19,439 bases of DNA, taken from NCBI GenBank assembly GCA_910587575.1, contig CAJULU010000038.1, forward strand, positions 1,383-20,821, given 5' to 3'. The notes under the pieces were generated by a model. The model saw nothing but the letters and a program-made list of their open reading frames with translations. It searched no databases and was not told the origin of the DNA. Shown one piece after another: positions 1 through 7,199 of this stretch (position 1 is the first letter of the stretch; each line of letters begins with the position of its first letter). Origin of the DNA: an uncultured Dorea sp. (GTDB lineage: Bacteria; Bacillota; Clostridia; Lachnospirales; Lachnospiraceae). The position numbers were made by a program, and so were the translations under genes.

Positions 1-19
1 TAGAAATGTCTGCTTTCAT
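1..19 (-). CDS. Possible start of a gene running off the left edge
   Basis: A minus-strand ATG at 17-19 opens a frame reading MKADIS before the window ends. An AAGGA Shine-Dalgarno-like sequence lies about 8 bases upstream, which is good spacing. An alternative ATG at 21-23 (MDESRHF) is closer to the same site. It lies about 110 bases downstream of the primase-helicase stop codon, so it could be the next gene of that operon. Too short to identify; only the start signal supports it. Confidence 0.3.
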
Positions 20-131
20 CCATCAAATCCTTCTTCCTCAGATCAGCTTTGACCGAATAAACTGATAAAAGATTTCACAGCAAACGATTCCAACATCTTC
101 ATTCGCCGCTTTAGGATTCGACCAAAAACTT

Positions 132-2672
132 TTATGCTAAATCTAAATATTCATCCTCAATAATATCTGCTTGTCTGCATGGATAATTAGAAAATAAATA
201 TACCCTGCAATCATACCGAAGCAGCCTTGCACGACCGATTGCCTGTTCAAGCTCGCTCTCAATAAAATAAAACTGTAAATTTCTCATTTTATCATCTTTA
301 AATGTCATAAATTTAAACGAATATGTATCATTTTCCGTCATCCGAAGGCACAATTTATCCTCTGCATCATATCCTAAATATGCGCCTATAAGATGATATA
401 CAAAAGGTACGTTATGCGGCGTTCCGATTACTATCAAGTCCTTTCCCTTATATTCATTATACCCTTCCGATTTCCCGTAATAAATCTCAGAATCTTCTCT
501 ATACTTTTTGAAAGTGATAATAATTTTTTCTTTGCTTTCAATAAATTTGTCTAACTTTTCTTTTATTTTTTCATATCCTATGTCCGCTAAATTACTTCGG
601 CTCAAGGAATGGGCAGTATATTGTATCAGCTTTCCTTTATACTTAGCAACAGGGACTTTCATGAAACAAATCTTTTGTCCTTTACAATAATTTTTGTATA
701 ATTCTTCATTTAATGTGGCAGATACAATCGTCATTTTAACATCAGGGATTTGCCTCGCATTGAAGAAATTCACCTGTTTCTTTGGCACATCCACCTGATA
801 GGAAGCTGCCTGTAAAAAATCCACCAATGGTACATTTCTTAACATCTCTTTCTCGTAAATTTTATCTAATTGGTTGATTCGCAATTCCAACGGTTTTGTT
901 ACTTCTATAGTATTTTCAGAAGCATTTAATAACCGTTTCACAAAACTTCGTTCCTCTTCTGGTATCGCCTCCTTTTCAAGAGCTAACTCAATATCTCCAA
1001 AACTGATCGTAGACGTATTCTTAAAAATACTCATGAGAATATCTTCATCAATCACCACCTCATACCTGCTGATGATTTCAGATTGAAATGATAAAAACAT
1101 GGCATGTGTCGTTACAACACACCTGCTATCTTCCAGTCTTTTTTTTGACTTCAAATATTCCCTCAGCCGTCTTTCCTGTATATCATCTAACTTTATATTT
1201 GATTTATAAGCTTTTATCACAGATTTCACTTTATATCCAAATCCCATCTTGTACAGATACATGACCATATTTTTTAAATCATCTAAATGTATCTCACTCA
1301 AAAGATAATAAATATTTTCAGTCATAAATACAGGAACGTTTAACCTTTCTAATTCTTCCCCTACCTCCCTTTGTAATTTTGTCGTAGGCACTACAACCAT
1401 AAATGATTTCTTTTGGTAATTCTCTTTCACAATGTTACAATAGGTACTGGTTTTTCCTAAAGCAGTCTGAGCTGAAATCAAGTAAATTCCTTTCTCCTTG
1501 GCCTGAACAGCTTGTAGCAGATAATTTCTCAAAATTTTCTCCGCTTCTTCTATCTCACAATATCCCTCAATCCTATTCTTACTAATTTTTTCTGTTACTT
1601 TGTCTAAAATCGTGGGGCTTCTGCATTTCTCATAATAGGGGCAATTTCCATTTTTACAGTGCTGCGGTACATAATGATATTGCTTTAGGTACTCCCAATT
1701 TTCCTTCCATTTCTCAACATGGTTGATATTTCCGGCAAAAAATAAGTTCTCGCCCCCGCTGATAGATAATAAATTCGTGGCAATCAAAAACTTCTGTTCA
1801 TGTGTAATATTTTTCTCATAAAAATCTTTGAAAAGCGGACATTTTTTCAATAAAATCTTCTCTGATATCCCCCGTACTTTCTTTTGTTTCTTCTCCCCAT
1901 TTTGCCGTCTACACATAGAATGGTCGTGAGATTCTTTTTCTATAACATAAAAAAGTGAGGATTCTGTTGCATTCACCCTTATCATATTACTGGTCATTGC
2001 AAGCAATTCCTCACTTTTTACATCACTTAACACCTCTTCGTATATACACAGCTTTCCATTATCCACCTGTACCTGCATTTTTTTGCCAATCTGTTCAATT
2101 TTTCTACGGTAATTTTTCTTATCTCTGCTTTTTAAATAGGCTTGCAAACTCAACGAAATATCAACCAAATTAATCGTTGCATTGCTATCAACAAATTTCA
2201 AATCATTACCGCCGAAAAACATTCTCGTTATATCCTTACACATCTTATCCGACTCTGGAAAGATTTCCAGCAGCATGTACATAAGAGCAAATGCAGCCTC
2301 CTCATTTTGTATCTCACAGTCGTTGATAAATACCACCCGAAATCTTGGGCTTTCCTTTGTATTGCTGAACGGATTGTATATCATGGACGGATGTATATCA
2401 TATTGTTTTGCACGTTCCATGAACTCATCAATCGTAAATCCCTTATCAAAATCCAGACAAAATACTTGCTGGCTCACAAAATTCTCCTTCACTCTCCTGC
2501 CGTTAAATATGGATGTGGTGAAGGTCCTTCCCTTTTTCCCTACTTCTTGGGCAAATCTCTCAATATCAATCTCTTTAATTTTATCCGTAATTTCATTGCT
2601 GATTTTACCAATCTCACTTTTTTTAGGTTTGGAACGGTATTTTTGGTTATGTAGATGTATCCTTACTTTCAT
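132..2672 (-). CDS. Primase-polymerase-like / PriL-like / SF2 helicase fusion protein
   Basis: An 846-residue protein that looks like a replication enzyme. The N-terminal part (about 65-165) resembles archaeo-eukaryotic primase-polymerases: an acidic FCLDFDKG motif (D74, D76), SPRFRVVFIND near 108-118 and a DITRMFFGGN motif near 147-156. A middle segment has four cysteines (C278, C339, C344, C350) spaced like the iron-sulphur domain of primase large subunit PriL. The C-terminal half is an SF2 helicase: Walker A SAQTALGKTS (400-409), VVIDEDI Walker B (539-545), SATL (651-654) and EQAIGRAR (809-816). The start is fixed by an AGGAGG site 6 bases before the ATG. It lies 46 bases after a small gene and in line with a second helicase, which suggests a replicon or mobile-element replication module. 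The helicase motifs are clear; the primase and PriL assignments are by pattern only. Confidence 0.75.
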   Translation of the reverse strand: MKVRIHLHNQKYRSKPKKSEIGKISNEITDKIKEIDIERFAQEVGKKGRTFTTSIFNGRRVKENFVSQQVFCLDFDKGFTIDEFMERAKQYDIHPSMIYNPFSNTKESPRFRVVFINDCEIQNEEAAFALMYMLLEIFPESDKMCKDITRMFFGGNDLKFVDSNATINLVDISLSLQAYLKSRDKKNYRRKIEQIGKKMQVQVDNGKLCIYEEVLSDVKSEELLAMTSNMIRVNATESSLFYVIEKESHDHSMCRRQNGEKKQKKVRGISEKILLKKCPLFKDFYEKNITHEQKFLIATNLLSISGGENLFFAGNINHVEKWKENWEYLKQYHYVPQHCKNGNCPYYEKCRSPTILDKVTEKISKNRIEGYCEIEEAEKILRNYLLQAVQAKEKGIYLISAQTALGKTSTYCNIVKENYQKKSFMVVVPTTKLQREVGEELERLNVPVFMTENIYYLLSEIHLDDLKNMVMYLYKMGFGYKVKSVIKAYKSNIKLDDIQERRLREYLKSKKRLEDSRCVVTTHAMFLSFQSEIISRYEVVIDEDILMSIFKNTSTISFGDIELALEKEAIPEEERSFVKRLLNASENTIEVTKPLELRINQLDKIYEKEMLRNVPLVDFLQAASYQVDVPKKQVNFFNARQIPDVKMTIVSATLNEELYKNYCKGQKICFMKVPVAKYKGKLIQYTAHSLSRSNLADIGYEKIKEKLDKFIESKEKIIITFKKYREDSEIYYGKSEGYNEYKGKDLIVIGTPHNVPFVYHLIGAYLGYDAEDKLCLRMTENDTYSFKFMTFKDDKMRNLQFYFIESELEQAIGRARLLRYDCRVYLFSNYPCRQADIIEDEYLDLA

Positions 2673-2718
2673 TTTTTCCTCCTGATTATTGGACTTTATG
2701 AAACAGTTATCATCTTTG

Positions 2719-2901
2719 TTAATGATTACCGAAATCCTTTTCCAATAATCGAAGGTAGTCTTGTTGTGTGAGGCTGCACGCCCGCACCTTTGCTAGAATC
2801 ATTTCTTTCCAAAAATCTGTAACCTGCGGCGCATTGTACACCTTTGATATATCTGTCGGTTTATGTAAAACAATCTCAATACTCTGCTTTTTTCTTGACA
2901 T
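2719..2901 (-). CDS. Small hypothetical protein upstream of the primase-helicase
   Basis: A 60-residue soluble, charged protein (starts MSRKKQSIEIVLHKPTD) with no family I recognise. The ATG at 2901 is preferred; the in-frame GTG just before it (2904) is also possible. The ribosome site is weak (GGAAAG-like). It lies 46 bases upstream of the primase-helicase on the same strand and directly downstream of a promoter/operator-like site, so it is probably the first gene of a two-gene unit. It could be a small regulator or accessory factor; there is no helix-turn-helix that I can point to. Confidence 0.55.
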   Translation of the reverse strand: MSRKKQSIEIVLHKPTDISKVYNAPQVTDFWKEMILAKVRACSLTQQDYLRLLEKDFGNH

Positions 2902-2925
2902 CACAACCCACTTTCCGTCAGTCAG

Positions 2926-2948
2926 GTTTCATAATATGTTTATGAAAC
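2926..2948. promoter_or_regulatory. Perfect 9-bp inverted repeat, likely operator
   Basis: Arms GTTTCATAA and TTATGAAAC are separated by 5 bases, forming a perfect dyad that covers the candidate -10 box of the operon. A single half-site with a 10-base match (TTTATGAAAC, 2695-2704) recurs in the gap between the small gene and the primase-helicase. The dyad fits a dimeric repressor site, possibly autoregulatory. The regulator is not identified. Confidence 0.5.
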
Positions 2949-2957
2949 TGCTGGCAA
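2931..2957 (-). promoter_or_regulatory. Candidate sigma-A promoter of the small gene/primase operon
   Basis: On the minus strand, TTGCCA (2952-2957) is followed after 15 bases by TATTAT (2931-2936). Both hexamers match the consensus at five of six positions; the spacing is slightly short. The -10 box lies inside the inverted repeat at 2926-2948, a common repressor arrangement. Confidence 0.4.
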
Positions 2958-3010
2958 ATTATTCTTTATGGGTTGTTAAATAGTCTGTAACTCTTAATTA
3001 TCCATAACAC

Positions 3011-3044
3011 AAAAAGAGCCATTGCAAATACAATGACCCTTTTT
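3011..3044 (-). terminator. Rho-independent terminator of the 554-aa helicase
   Basis: Minus-strand hairpin with a stem of about 14 pairs (core GTCATTG/CAATGGC with two G-T pairs, flanked by A5 and T5 tracts) and a short loop, ending in TTTTT, about 20 bases after the helicase stop codon. The flanking A/T runs let it work on both strands. Confidence 0.75.
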
Positions 3045-3066
3045 CCAAATAATTATATAACATGTC

Positions 3067-4731
3067 CTATTGGCTGTTTTGTTCTGGAGAAATCTTCTCA
3101 ATATATGATTGACCCTTCGATTTTTTCATCCTATACTCAAACTCTAATACCTCCATAATAGCATTAAACCTCTTCTCTGAAAATGTCTTCTCTACATTAG
3201 ATTTTTTCACCATATCTTTAATATGGAGTCTCACTTCTTCTTCATTATGTTTCGGGCAAGATTCCAAACATGTTCTCAAGTCCCATCTGATTTGTTCTCG
3301 CATTTCTATATTTTCGTCTGTAGTTAATTCCTTATTAATATATTTATCAAGCACTTCACATATCTTCTCTCTTAATGGCATGGTCAATCTTCGTGCTAAT
3401 TTTTCGGCATTCTCAACCTTTAGCCATTCCAGTTGTTCCAATATAAAAGCATTCCCTCCATCGGCTTCAAATCGATTGATAATTTTTTTGTAATGTTCAA
3501 ACAGATAATCGAATTGCTCAGCCGCTAATTGGTTCAACTCCAACTTCCCTTGCTTTACAAAACAAGTGTCTCTCGCACACTCGTATGATAACCTAGACCT
3601 CATGATACCTTCGAGAACAAGTTCTGGATATTGAAGAAAATGCTCGATAAATTCTATGTGATTTTCTACCTCTTTCCTTCTTTTTTCAAATTCACCTTGA
3701 GTTCTGCGCAATATATACACATCTAACTTTTCAGAATCAGAAAATCTTCTTTTACGACCAAGCATTTGAATAAATTCTTCTGGTACGTCAGCCATAATGA
3801 TAATATTTCGCAACTCCAAATCCTTGATGGAGATACCATTGTCCATAACGCTCGTCGCAACAATGACTTGCTGTTCAAATTTTTCCAATTTAACTATGCT
3901 ATTAACTGTTTCAAATAATTCATCTCTATTTCTTGATTTTGCATCAATGAATTTACTATCTATCCCTGAGTCATTAAGAAATTTATCTATCTCCTTTCCC
4001 TTTTTTATGCTGTCTACAAATATAAGCCATTTCCCGCCTTTGGATTTTACAAGTTCTGTAATATCCTCTATATCTTCTAAAGCATTCCAATTCAAGTATG
4101 AATAATCGTTTTCTGCATCATATTCCTTTGCCCTTCTTCCAATATCATATTTTATATCAGAATTATTTTCAAAACCTAAAAAAATGTCTGGTTCGTTTTC
4201 GTCTTTAATTTCGTAGCAAATATCCGAACGAATCTTTTTTTCGATTCTATCTATTGTAGCAGACATAAATATCAAGATAGCATTCTTTTTATTCGTAATC
4301 CAATCATACGAAAGTTGCGTGTATGTATTAAATGTAGAATCTGCAAAAAAATAATGGCACTCGTCTGCAATGATATAATCAAACTCCGATTTTTCATTAT
4401 TCAGATATTGAGAATCCTCCTTACACCGAAGTTCTATCTCTTGATATAACTTCACTTTAATAACATTGTTCACGCTATCGTCCGAAATTAACTTATTCCT
4501 CCGCAATTTTTTCTTCACTTCTATATCAATCTTTTTCTGGAGATACTCTTTTAAAATGCTTCTGTTGACAAGATACAAAATCTTTTGTCCCTTTAAAGCT
4601 GCATATTCAACTAGGTTTTCTAAAACAAATGTTGTCTTTCCCGAACCAGTAGGCGCTGATATGAATACCACCTGATTATGCCTCCAATTCTCATAATCGT
4701 TTTTGATAATTTCTGATATGTACTCTGCCAT
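3067..4731 (-). CDS. SF2 DEAD/DEAH-type helicase
   Basis: A 554-residue superfamily 2 helicase. Motif I APTGSGKT is at 26-33, motif II DECH at 123-126, motif III SAT at 157-159, a VATSVMDNGI motif (V/Ia-type, C-terminal RecA lobe) at 291-300, and motif VI QMLGRKRR at 322-329. The remaining 220 residues are charged and helical with no motif I recognise. An ATP-dependent nucleic-acid translocase role follows from the family; the substrate is unknown. The start is supported by a GGAGGAG site 5-6 bases upstream. It is separated from the primase-helicase unit by its own terminator, so it is probably transcribed alone, but the shared theme suggests both act in replication of the same element. Confidence 0.85.
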   Translation of the reverse strand: MAEYISEIIKNDYENWRHNQVVFISAPTGSGKTTFVLENLVEYAALKGQKILYLVNRSILKEYLQKKIDIEVKKKLRRNKLISDDSVNNVIKVKLYQEIELRCKEDSQYLNNEKSEFDYIIADECHYFFADSTFNTYTQLSYDWITNKKNAILIFMSATIDRIEKKIRSDICYEIKDENEPDIFLGFENNSDIKYDIGRRAKEYDAENDYSYLNWNALEDIEDITELVKSKGGKWLIFVDSIKKGKEIDKFLNDSGIDSKFIDAKSRNRDELFETVNSIVKLEKFEQQVIVATSVMDNGISIKDLELRNIIIMADVPEEFIQMLGRKRRFSDSEKLDVYILRRTQGEFEKRRKEVENHIEFIEHFLQYPELVLEGIMRSRLSYECARDTCFVKQGKLELNQLAAEQFDYLFEHYKKIINRFEADGGNAFILEQLEWLKVENAEKLARRLTMPLREKICEVLDKYINKELTTDENIEMREQIRWDLRTCLESCPKHNEEEVRLHIKDMVKKSNVEKTFSEKRFNAIMEVLEFEYRMKKSKGQSYIEKISPEQNSQ

Positions 4732-4773
4732 ATTTCTCCTCCATGTCCTCTAAAATTTATCCGTTCTAACTGA

Positions 4774-4815
4774 TGGAAACTGGAACTTCAATATATAGGT
4801 GGTTTCCGGTTTCCA
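4774..4815. repeat. Dyad repeat copy 1 (TGGAAACTGGAA family)
   Basis: Arms TGGAAACTGGAA (4774-4785) and TTCCGGTTTCCA (4804-4815) are complementary except for one G-T pair, with an 18-base spacer that contains TATATA. It lies 43 bases upstream of the 554-aa helicase start, so it could be an operator in that gene's leader or promoter. Confidence 0.6.
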
Positions 4816-5033
4816 GCTTCATTTTTTATCAAAATTTTACTTTCTCCCCTTCCATTTGTCAATAAAATTTCTCTAAAATTAAATTAATCTAAAAAATACA
4901 AGCTCTAAGAATTGGAAACCTACAGAATTTTCTTTCCTCGATATCAATTATATTCTCAAACCTTGAATTTCAAAATTATTCAACCAGATATCAAACAGAT
5001 AATTTTATATTCCCCACACCATATTGGGTATCC

Positions 5034-5066
5034 GGAATCTGGAATTTCCGGTATTTTCCAGATTCC
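5034..5066. repeat. Dyad repeat copy 2 (TGGAATCTGGAA family)
   Basis: Arms GGAATCTGGAA (5034-5044) and TTCCAGATTCC (5056-5066) are perfectly complementary over 11 bases with an 11-base spacer. The right arm and the following AATAAC are identical to copy 3 at 5654-5670, so the two share a 17-base stretch. Confidence 0.65.
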
Positions 5067-5131
5067 AATAACAAAATGCAGTTTCACACATTCCCTAAAA
5101 TAATCAAACTTCTCTTTTGTCAAGAATTTTA

Positions 5132-5160
5132 TTGTAAAGAAAGTCTCTTTTTTGTATAAT
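5132..5160 (+). promoter_or_regulatory. Sigma-A promoter reading into the transposase remnant
   Basis: TTGTAA (5132-5137), a 17-base spacer and a perfect TATAAT (5155-5160) on the plus strand. It is one of the best promoter matches in the window. It points at a truncated gene, so what it now transcribes is unclear. Confidence 0.6.
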
Positions 5161-5165
5161 TGAAA

Positions 5166-5537
5166 TGTAACAGGAATAATCAATACATCCTTTTTTGTAA
5201 AGTTTTTGATGAACAGAGAAAACTGTATGGTGCGACAGAACAGACGGTTAAAGAAACGATTCGTATTTGCATGGATAGGAACATCTTAAAAGAATATCTG
5301 ATTGGCAAACAAAAGGAGGTTTTAACGATTATGATGAGCTTATTTGATGACGAGCAGATTATGAGAACTTATTGGAAGGATATGGAAAACACTCTTGCAC
5401 ATAAGAAAGACATAGAAACAGCCGAAAGATTGATTAAAAAAGGAAAAATGTCATTTGAAGATATTGCGGACTGTGTTCCGTCATTGTCATTTGATGAATT
5501 AAAGGAACTTGAAGCAAAGGTTATGCAGTTGTCATAG
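5166..5537 (+). pseudogene. 5'-truncated Rpn-family recombination-promoting nuclease/transposase remnant
   Basis: The frame FCKVFDEQRKLYGATEQ, then IRICMDRNILKEYL and IMMSLFDDEQIM, matches the C-terminal half of Rpn-type PD-(D/E)XK putative transposases, which are common in Clostridia and usually near 300 residues. Only about 120 residues remain and the nuclease core is absent. The first possible start in frame (TTG at 5160) overlaps the -10 box of the promoter, so it cannot be used from that transcript. The first in-frame ATG is at 5271, without a good ribosome site. The gene is therefore most likely dead. The family assignment rests on remembered sequence patterns of the C-terminal region. 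Confidence 0.65.
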
Positions 5538-5543
5538 CACAAA

Positions 5544-5617
5544 GGGAGTGTCAGAATTTTCCTGTAAGTATTCATAAAATTTCTTGAAATAATTTACACA
5601 AAAATTCTGACACTCCC
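5544..5617. mobile_element. 74-bp MITE-like element with IS256-type ends
   Basis: Perfect 17-base terminal inverted repeats GGGAGTGTCAGAATTTT (5544-5560 and its complement at 5601-5617) enclose only 40 bases. Inward from the right end the sequence continues TTGTGTAAATT, the kind of sequence seen at IS256-family ends. No transposase is present. No clean 8-9 base target duplication is visible (flanks AGCACAAA and AACAAACC). It begins 6 bases after the stop of the transposase remnant and would also fold as a strong RNA hairpin. Confidence 0.6.
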
Positions 5618-5630
5618 AACAAACCATATC

Positions 5631-5665
5631 TGGAATCTGGAAAATGCTGCAAATTCCAGATTCCA
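5631..5665. repeat. Dyad repeat copy 3 (TGGAATCTGGAA family)
   Basis: Arms TGGAATCTGGAA (5631-5642) and TTCCAGATTCCA (5654-5665) are perfectly complementary over 12 bases with an 11-base spacer. This is the best copy of the family. It lies beyond the transposase remnant and MITE, so those two are bracketed by copies 2 and 3. Confidence 0.65.
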
Positions 5666-5681
5666 ATAACCATCTACTGTT

Positions 5682-5880
5682 TCCGCACCTGCCCTATCCC
5701 TTATAAGACTGCAACGGTATATCCGCCGCAGCCGCAAACTCTCTCTGTGACATTCCCATTTTCCTCCGTCTCTCTATCAACAATATCGGCAACATTTACA
5801 CATTCATATGTTCCTCTGAAACTTTACCATTCTATATTTGAATATGGTTTCTTTTGCATATCCAATCGCTTTAGCTATCT
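5682..5880 (-). pseudogene. Decayed, internally deleted copy of the double-HTH regulator
   Basis: This stretch is clearly homologous to parts of the intact regulator at 7200-7673. The 22-base block TTATAAGACTGCAACGGTATAT (split as 5701-5722 here and from 7277 there) is identical, and the run through CCGCAGCCGCAAACTCTCTCTGTGACAT and the segment around CACATTCATATGTTCCTCTGAAA are nearly so. About 100 bases between the two HTH units are missing (junction near 5790), and base changes add stops. It starts directly at the stop codon of the antitoxin gene and keeps the same orientation as the intact copy. Confidence 0.8.
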
Positions 5881-5882
5881 CG

Positions 5883-6518
5883 TTATTCTAATAAATCCTC
5901 TGCTTTACAACCGAGTGTCTGCGCCAACGCAAACAAGTTACTTGCAGTTGCCTTGTTTATATCCTTTGCCCGCTGTTCATATTGCTGAATCATTCGGAGT
6001 GTTACCCCTGATTTTTCAGACAGCTCTTTTTGTGAAAGTCCGATTGCCCTGCGTACTGTCTGCAATTTTGTAGGTAAGTTTTTGCGTTCAAGTATAGAAT
6101 TTGCTATATCAACAAACTTTTCCTCCGCTGCTTCGTGCAAGGTGGGGTATAACTTATAAATTTCACTCATAGGCAGATATTTTTTAATTTCCTTAAAGCT
6201 TTTTCCTGTATTCCATTGATAAAACGCAAGTATCCAACCGCACCAATATTCAGGTGAGTAGTCGTATTCAATCTGTGGTGCAGACAAATCAATATTTTCC
6301 CTTGTACGATTTAAAACTTCCCATACAAGCTCTGTTCCCGAAAGACCTGATACGAACTTCGGAACACCGCTGGCAAATTGTTCTGCAATACCGCTTATAA
6401 TAAACATATCAAGAAAATCATCCATCGGGATATTCAAGACAGTTGCCGAATAATCAAATGCTTCGCCAAGGTTTCTCATAGCGTCATTCAGATAGAGTTC
6501 ATCGTAAGCGTACATCAT
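5883..6518 (-). CDS. XRE-domain antitoxin paired with DUF3990 toxin
   Basis: A 211-residue protein. The first 150 residues (MMYAYDELYLNDAMRNLGEAFDY..., with SPEYWCGWILAFYQW near the middle) match the conserved partner of DUF3990 proteins in Clostridia. The last 60 residues (about 153-211) are an XRE-type helix-turn-helix (LSQKELSEKSGVTLRMIQQYEQ). By analogy with type II systems it would neutralise the toxin and repress the operon through the C-terminal domain. Its start overlaps the end of the toxin gene by 20 bases, indicating translational coupling, with the toxin first. A GAGAGGAA site lies rather far (about 11 bases) upstream. The stop codon abuts the decayed regulator copy. Confidence 0.75.
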   Translation of the reverse strand: MMYAYDELYLNDAMRNLGEAFDYSATVLNIPMDDFLDMFIISGIAEQFASGVPKFVSGLSGTELVWEVLNRTRENIDLSAPQIEYDYSPEYWCGWILAFYQWNTGKSFKEIKKYLPMSEIYKLYPTLHEAAEEKFVDIANSILERKNLPTKLQTVRRAIGLSQKELSEKSGVTLRMIQQYEQRAKDINKATASNLFALAQTLGCKAEDLLE

Positions 6519-7176
6519 AACTTGTCATTTCCTCTCTGATAATATCTCTCATATAAATACCGTCAACATCTTCTTTTTCAAGCTCTGCAAAAAAAGCATT
6601 ACGAGCTTCATCATCTCTCATTTTTCTGCGAGCATAGTAAATAGTATTATCTGCCAATGCAGCGGATATAAACTCTATTTGATTAAATGCTTTTTCACTT
6701 TTTAAAACATACTGCTCACCGAGTTTGCCAAGGCGCATAGCATAGTTTAACTGGCTCAAAGAAATTTCGTTACTGATAAAGGCTCTTGCAAATGAGAAAT
6801 ATGAATCATCTGCACGGTAGCCGATAACTAAATCATATTCGCTGATATCAACTAGAAAATACTCCTTCAACCATTGGACACCTCTGCGCATAACAGGAGT
6901 TGACACACGGAAACGACGATTTTCCATAAGCAGAGCAAGCCAATGAAGAATCGTATATTCTTCTGAAGATAAATTTAAAATCTTCAAGCCTCCTGTATCA
7001 AGCTCATATTTGTTCGCAAAACCGTCAATACCTTCATTACAGGACCATTCCTTTGCAAGCTCTATATGTTCGGTACAATAAAAGCCCTGGCCATAATCAT
7101 TATAAACCTTGCCTTTTCCCAAAAGAGGCTTTTCAATTTTTCCGTTTGAACCGTAATATAAAACAATCTTACTCAT
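6499..7176 (-). CDS. DUF3990 putative ADP-ribosyltransferase-fold toxin
   Basis: A 225-residue protein beginning MSKIVLYYGSNGKIEKPLLG, followed by YNDYGQGFYCTEHIELAKEW, the DUF3990 signature. DUF3990 is thought to be related to ADP-ribosyltransferases and is commonly encoded beside an antitoxin-like gene. The ATG at 7176 is chosen because a GAGGAG site stands 8 bases before it; the longer frame to 7236 only adds residues overlapping the upstream HTH gene. Relatives usually read LYHGS here; this protein has LYYGS, so a residue expected to be histidine is tyrosine. Toxicity and target are inferred from family and context only. Confidence 0.75.
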   Translation of the reverse strand: MSKIVLYYGSNGKIEKPLLGKGKVYNDYGQGFYCTEHIELAKEWSCNEGIDGFANKYELDTGGLKILNLSSEEYTILHWLALLMENRRFRVSTPVMRRGVQWLKEYFLVDISEYDLVIGYRADDSYFSFARAFISNEISLSQLNYAMRLGKLGEQYVLKSEKAFNQIEFISAALADNTIYYARRKMRDDEARNAFFAELEKEDVDGIYMRDIIREEMTSYDVRLR

Positions 7177-7199
7177 AATAAATCTCCTCGTAGTATCTC

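Larger units (their letters stand above)
4732..5131. other. Very AT-rich intergenic region with two dyads; possible replication origin
   Basis: About 400 bases without a supported gene. It holds two members of a repeated dyad family (4774-4815 and 5034-5066), and between them (about 4820-5030) a very AT-rich stretch with runs of A and T. Paired dyads beside AT-rich DNA, next to primase and helicase genes, resemble an iteron plus unwinding-element layout. This is inference; the region could equally be a promoter/operator zone for the divergent genes. Confidence 0.35.

Noticed and set aside
2142..2685. Two long plus-strand frames (170 and 167 aa)
   Set aside because: They lie wholly opposite the primase-helicase gene, have no ribosome site and no recognisable motif; the minus-strand gene explains the openness.
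4980..5183. Minus-strand 67-aa frame and plus-strand 63-aa frame in the intergenic region
   Set aside because: Both run through the dyad repeat and AT-rich DNA, and neither has a ribosome site or a protein-like composition.
4774..5665. Reading the repeated dyads as a CRISPR array
   Set aside because: Only three copies with irregular distances (about 260 and 600 bases), no uniform spacers and no cas genes.
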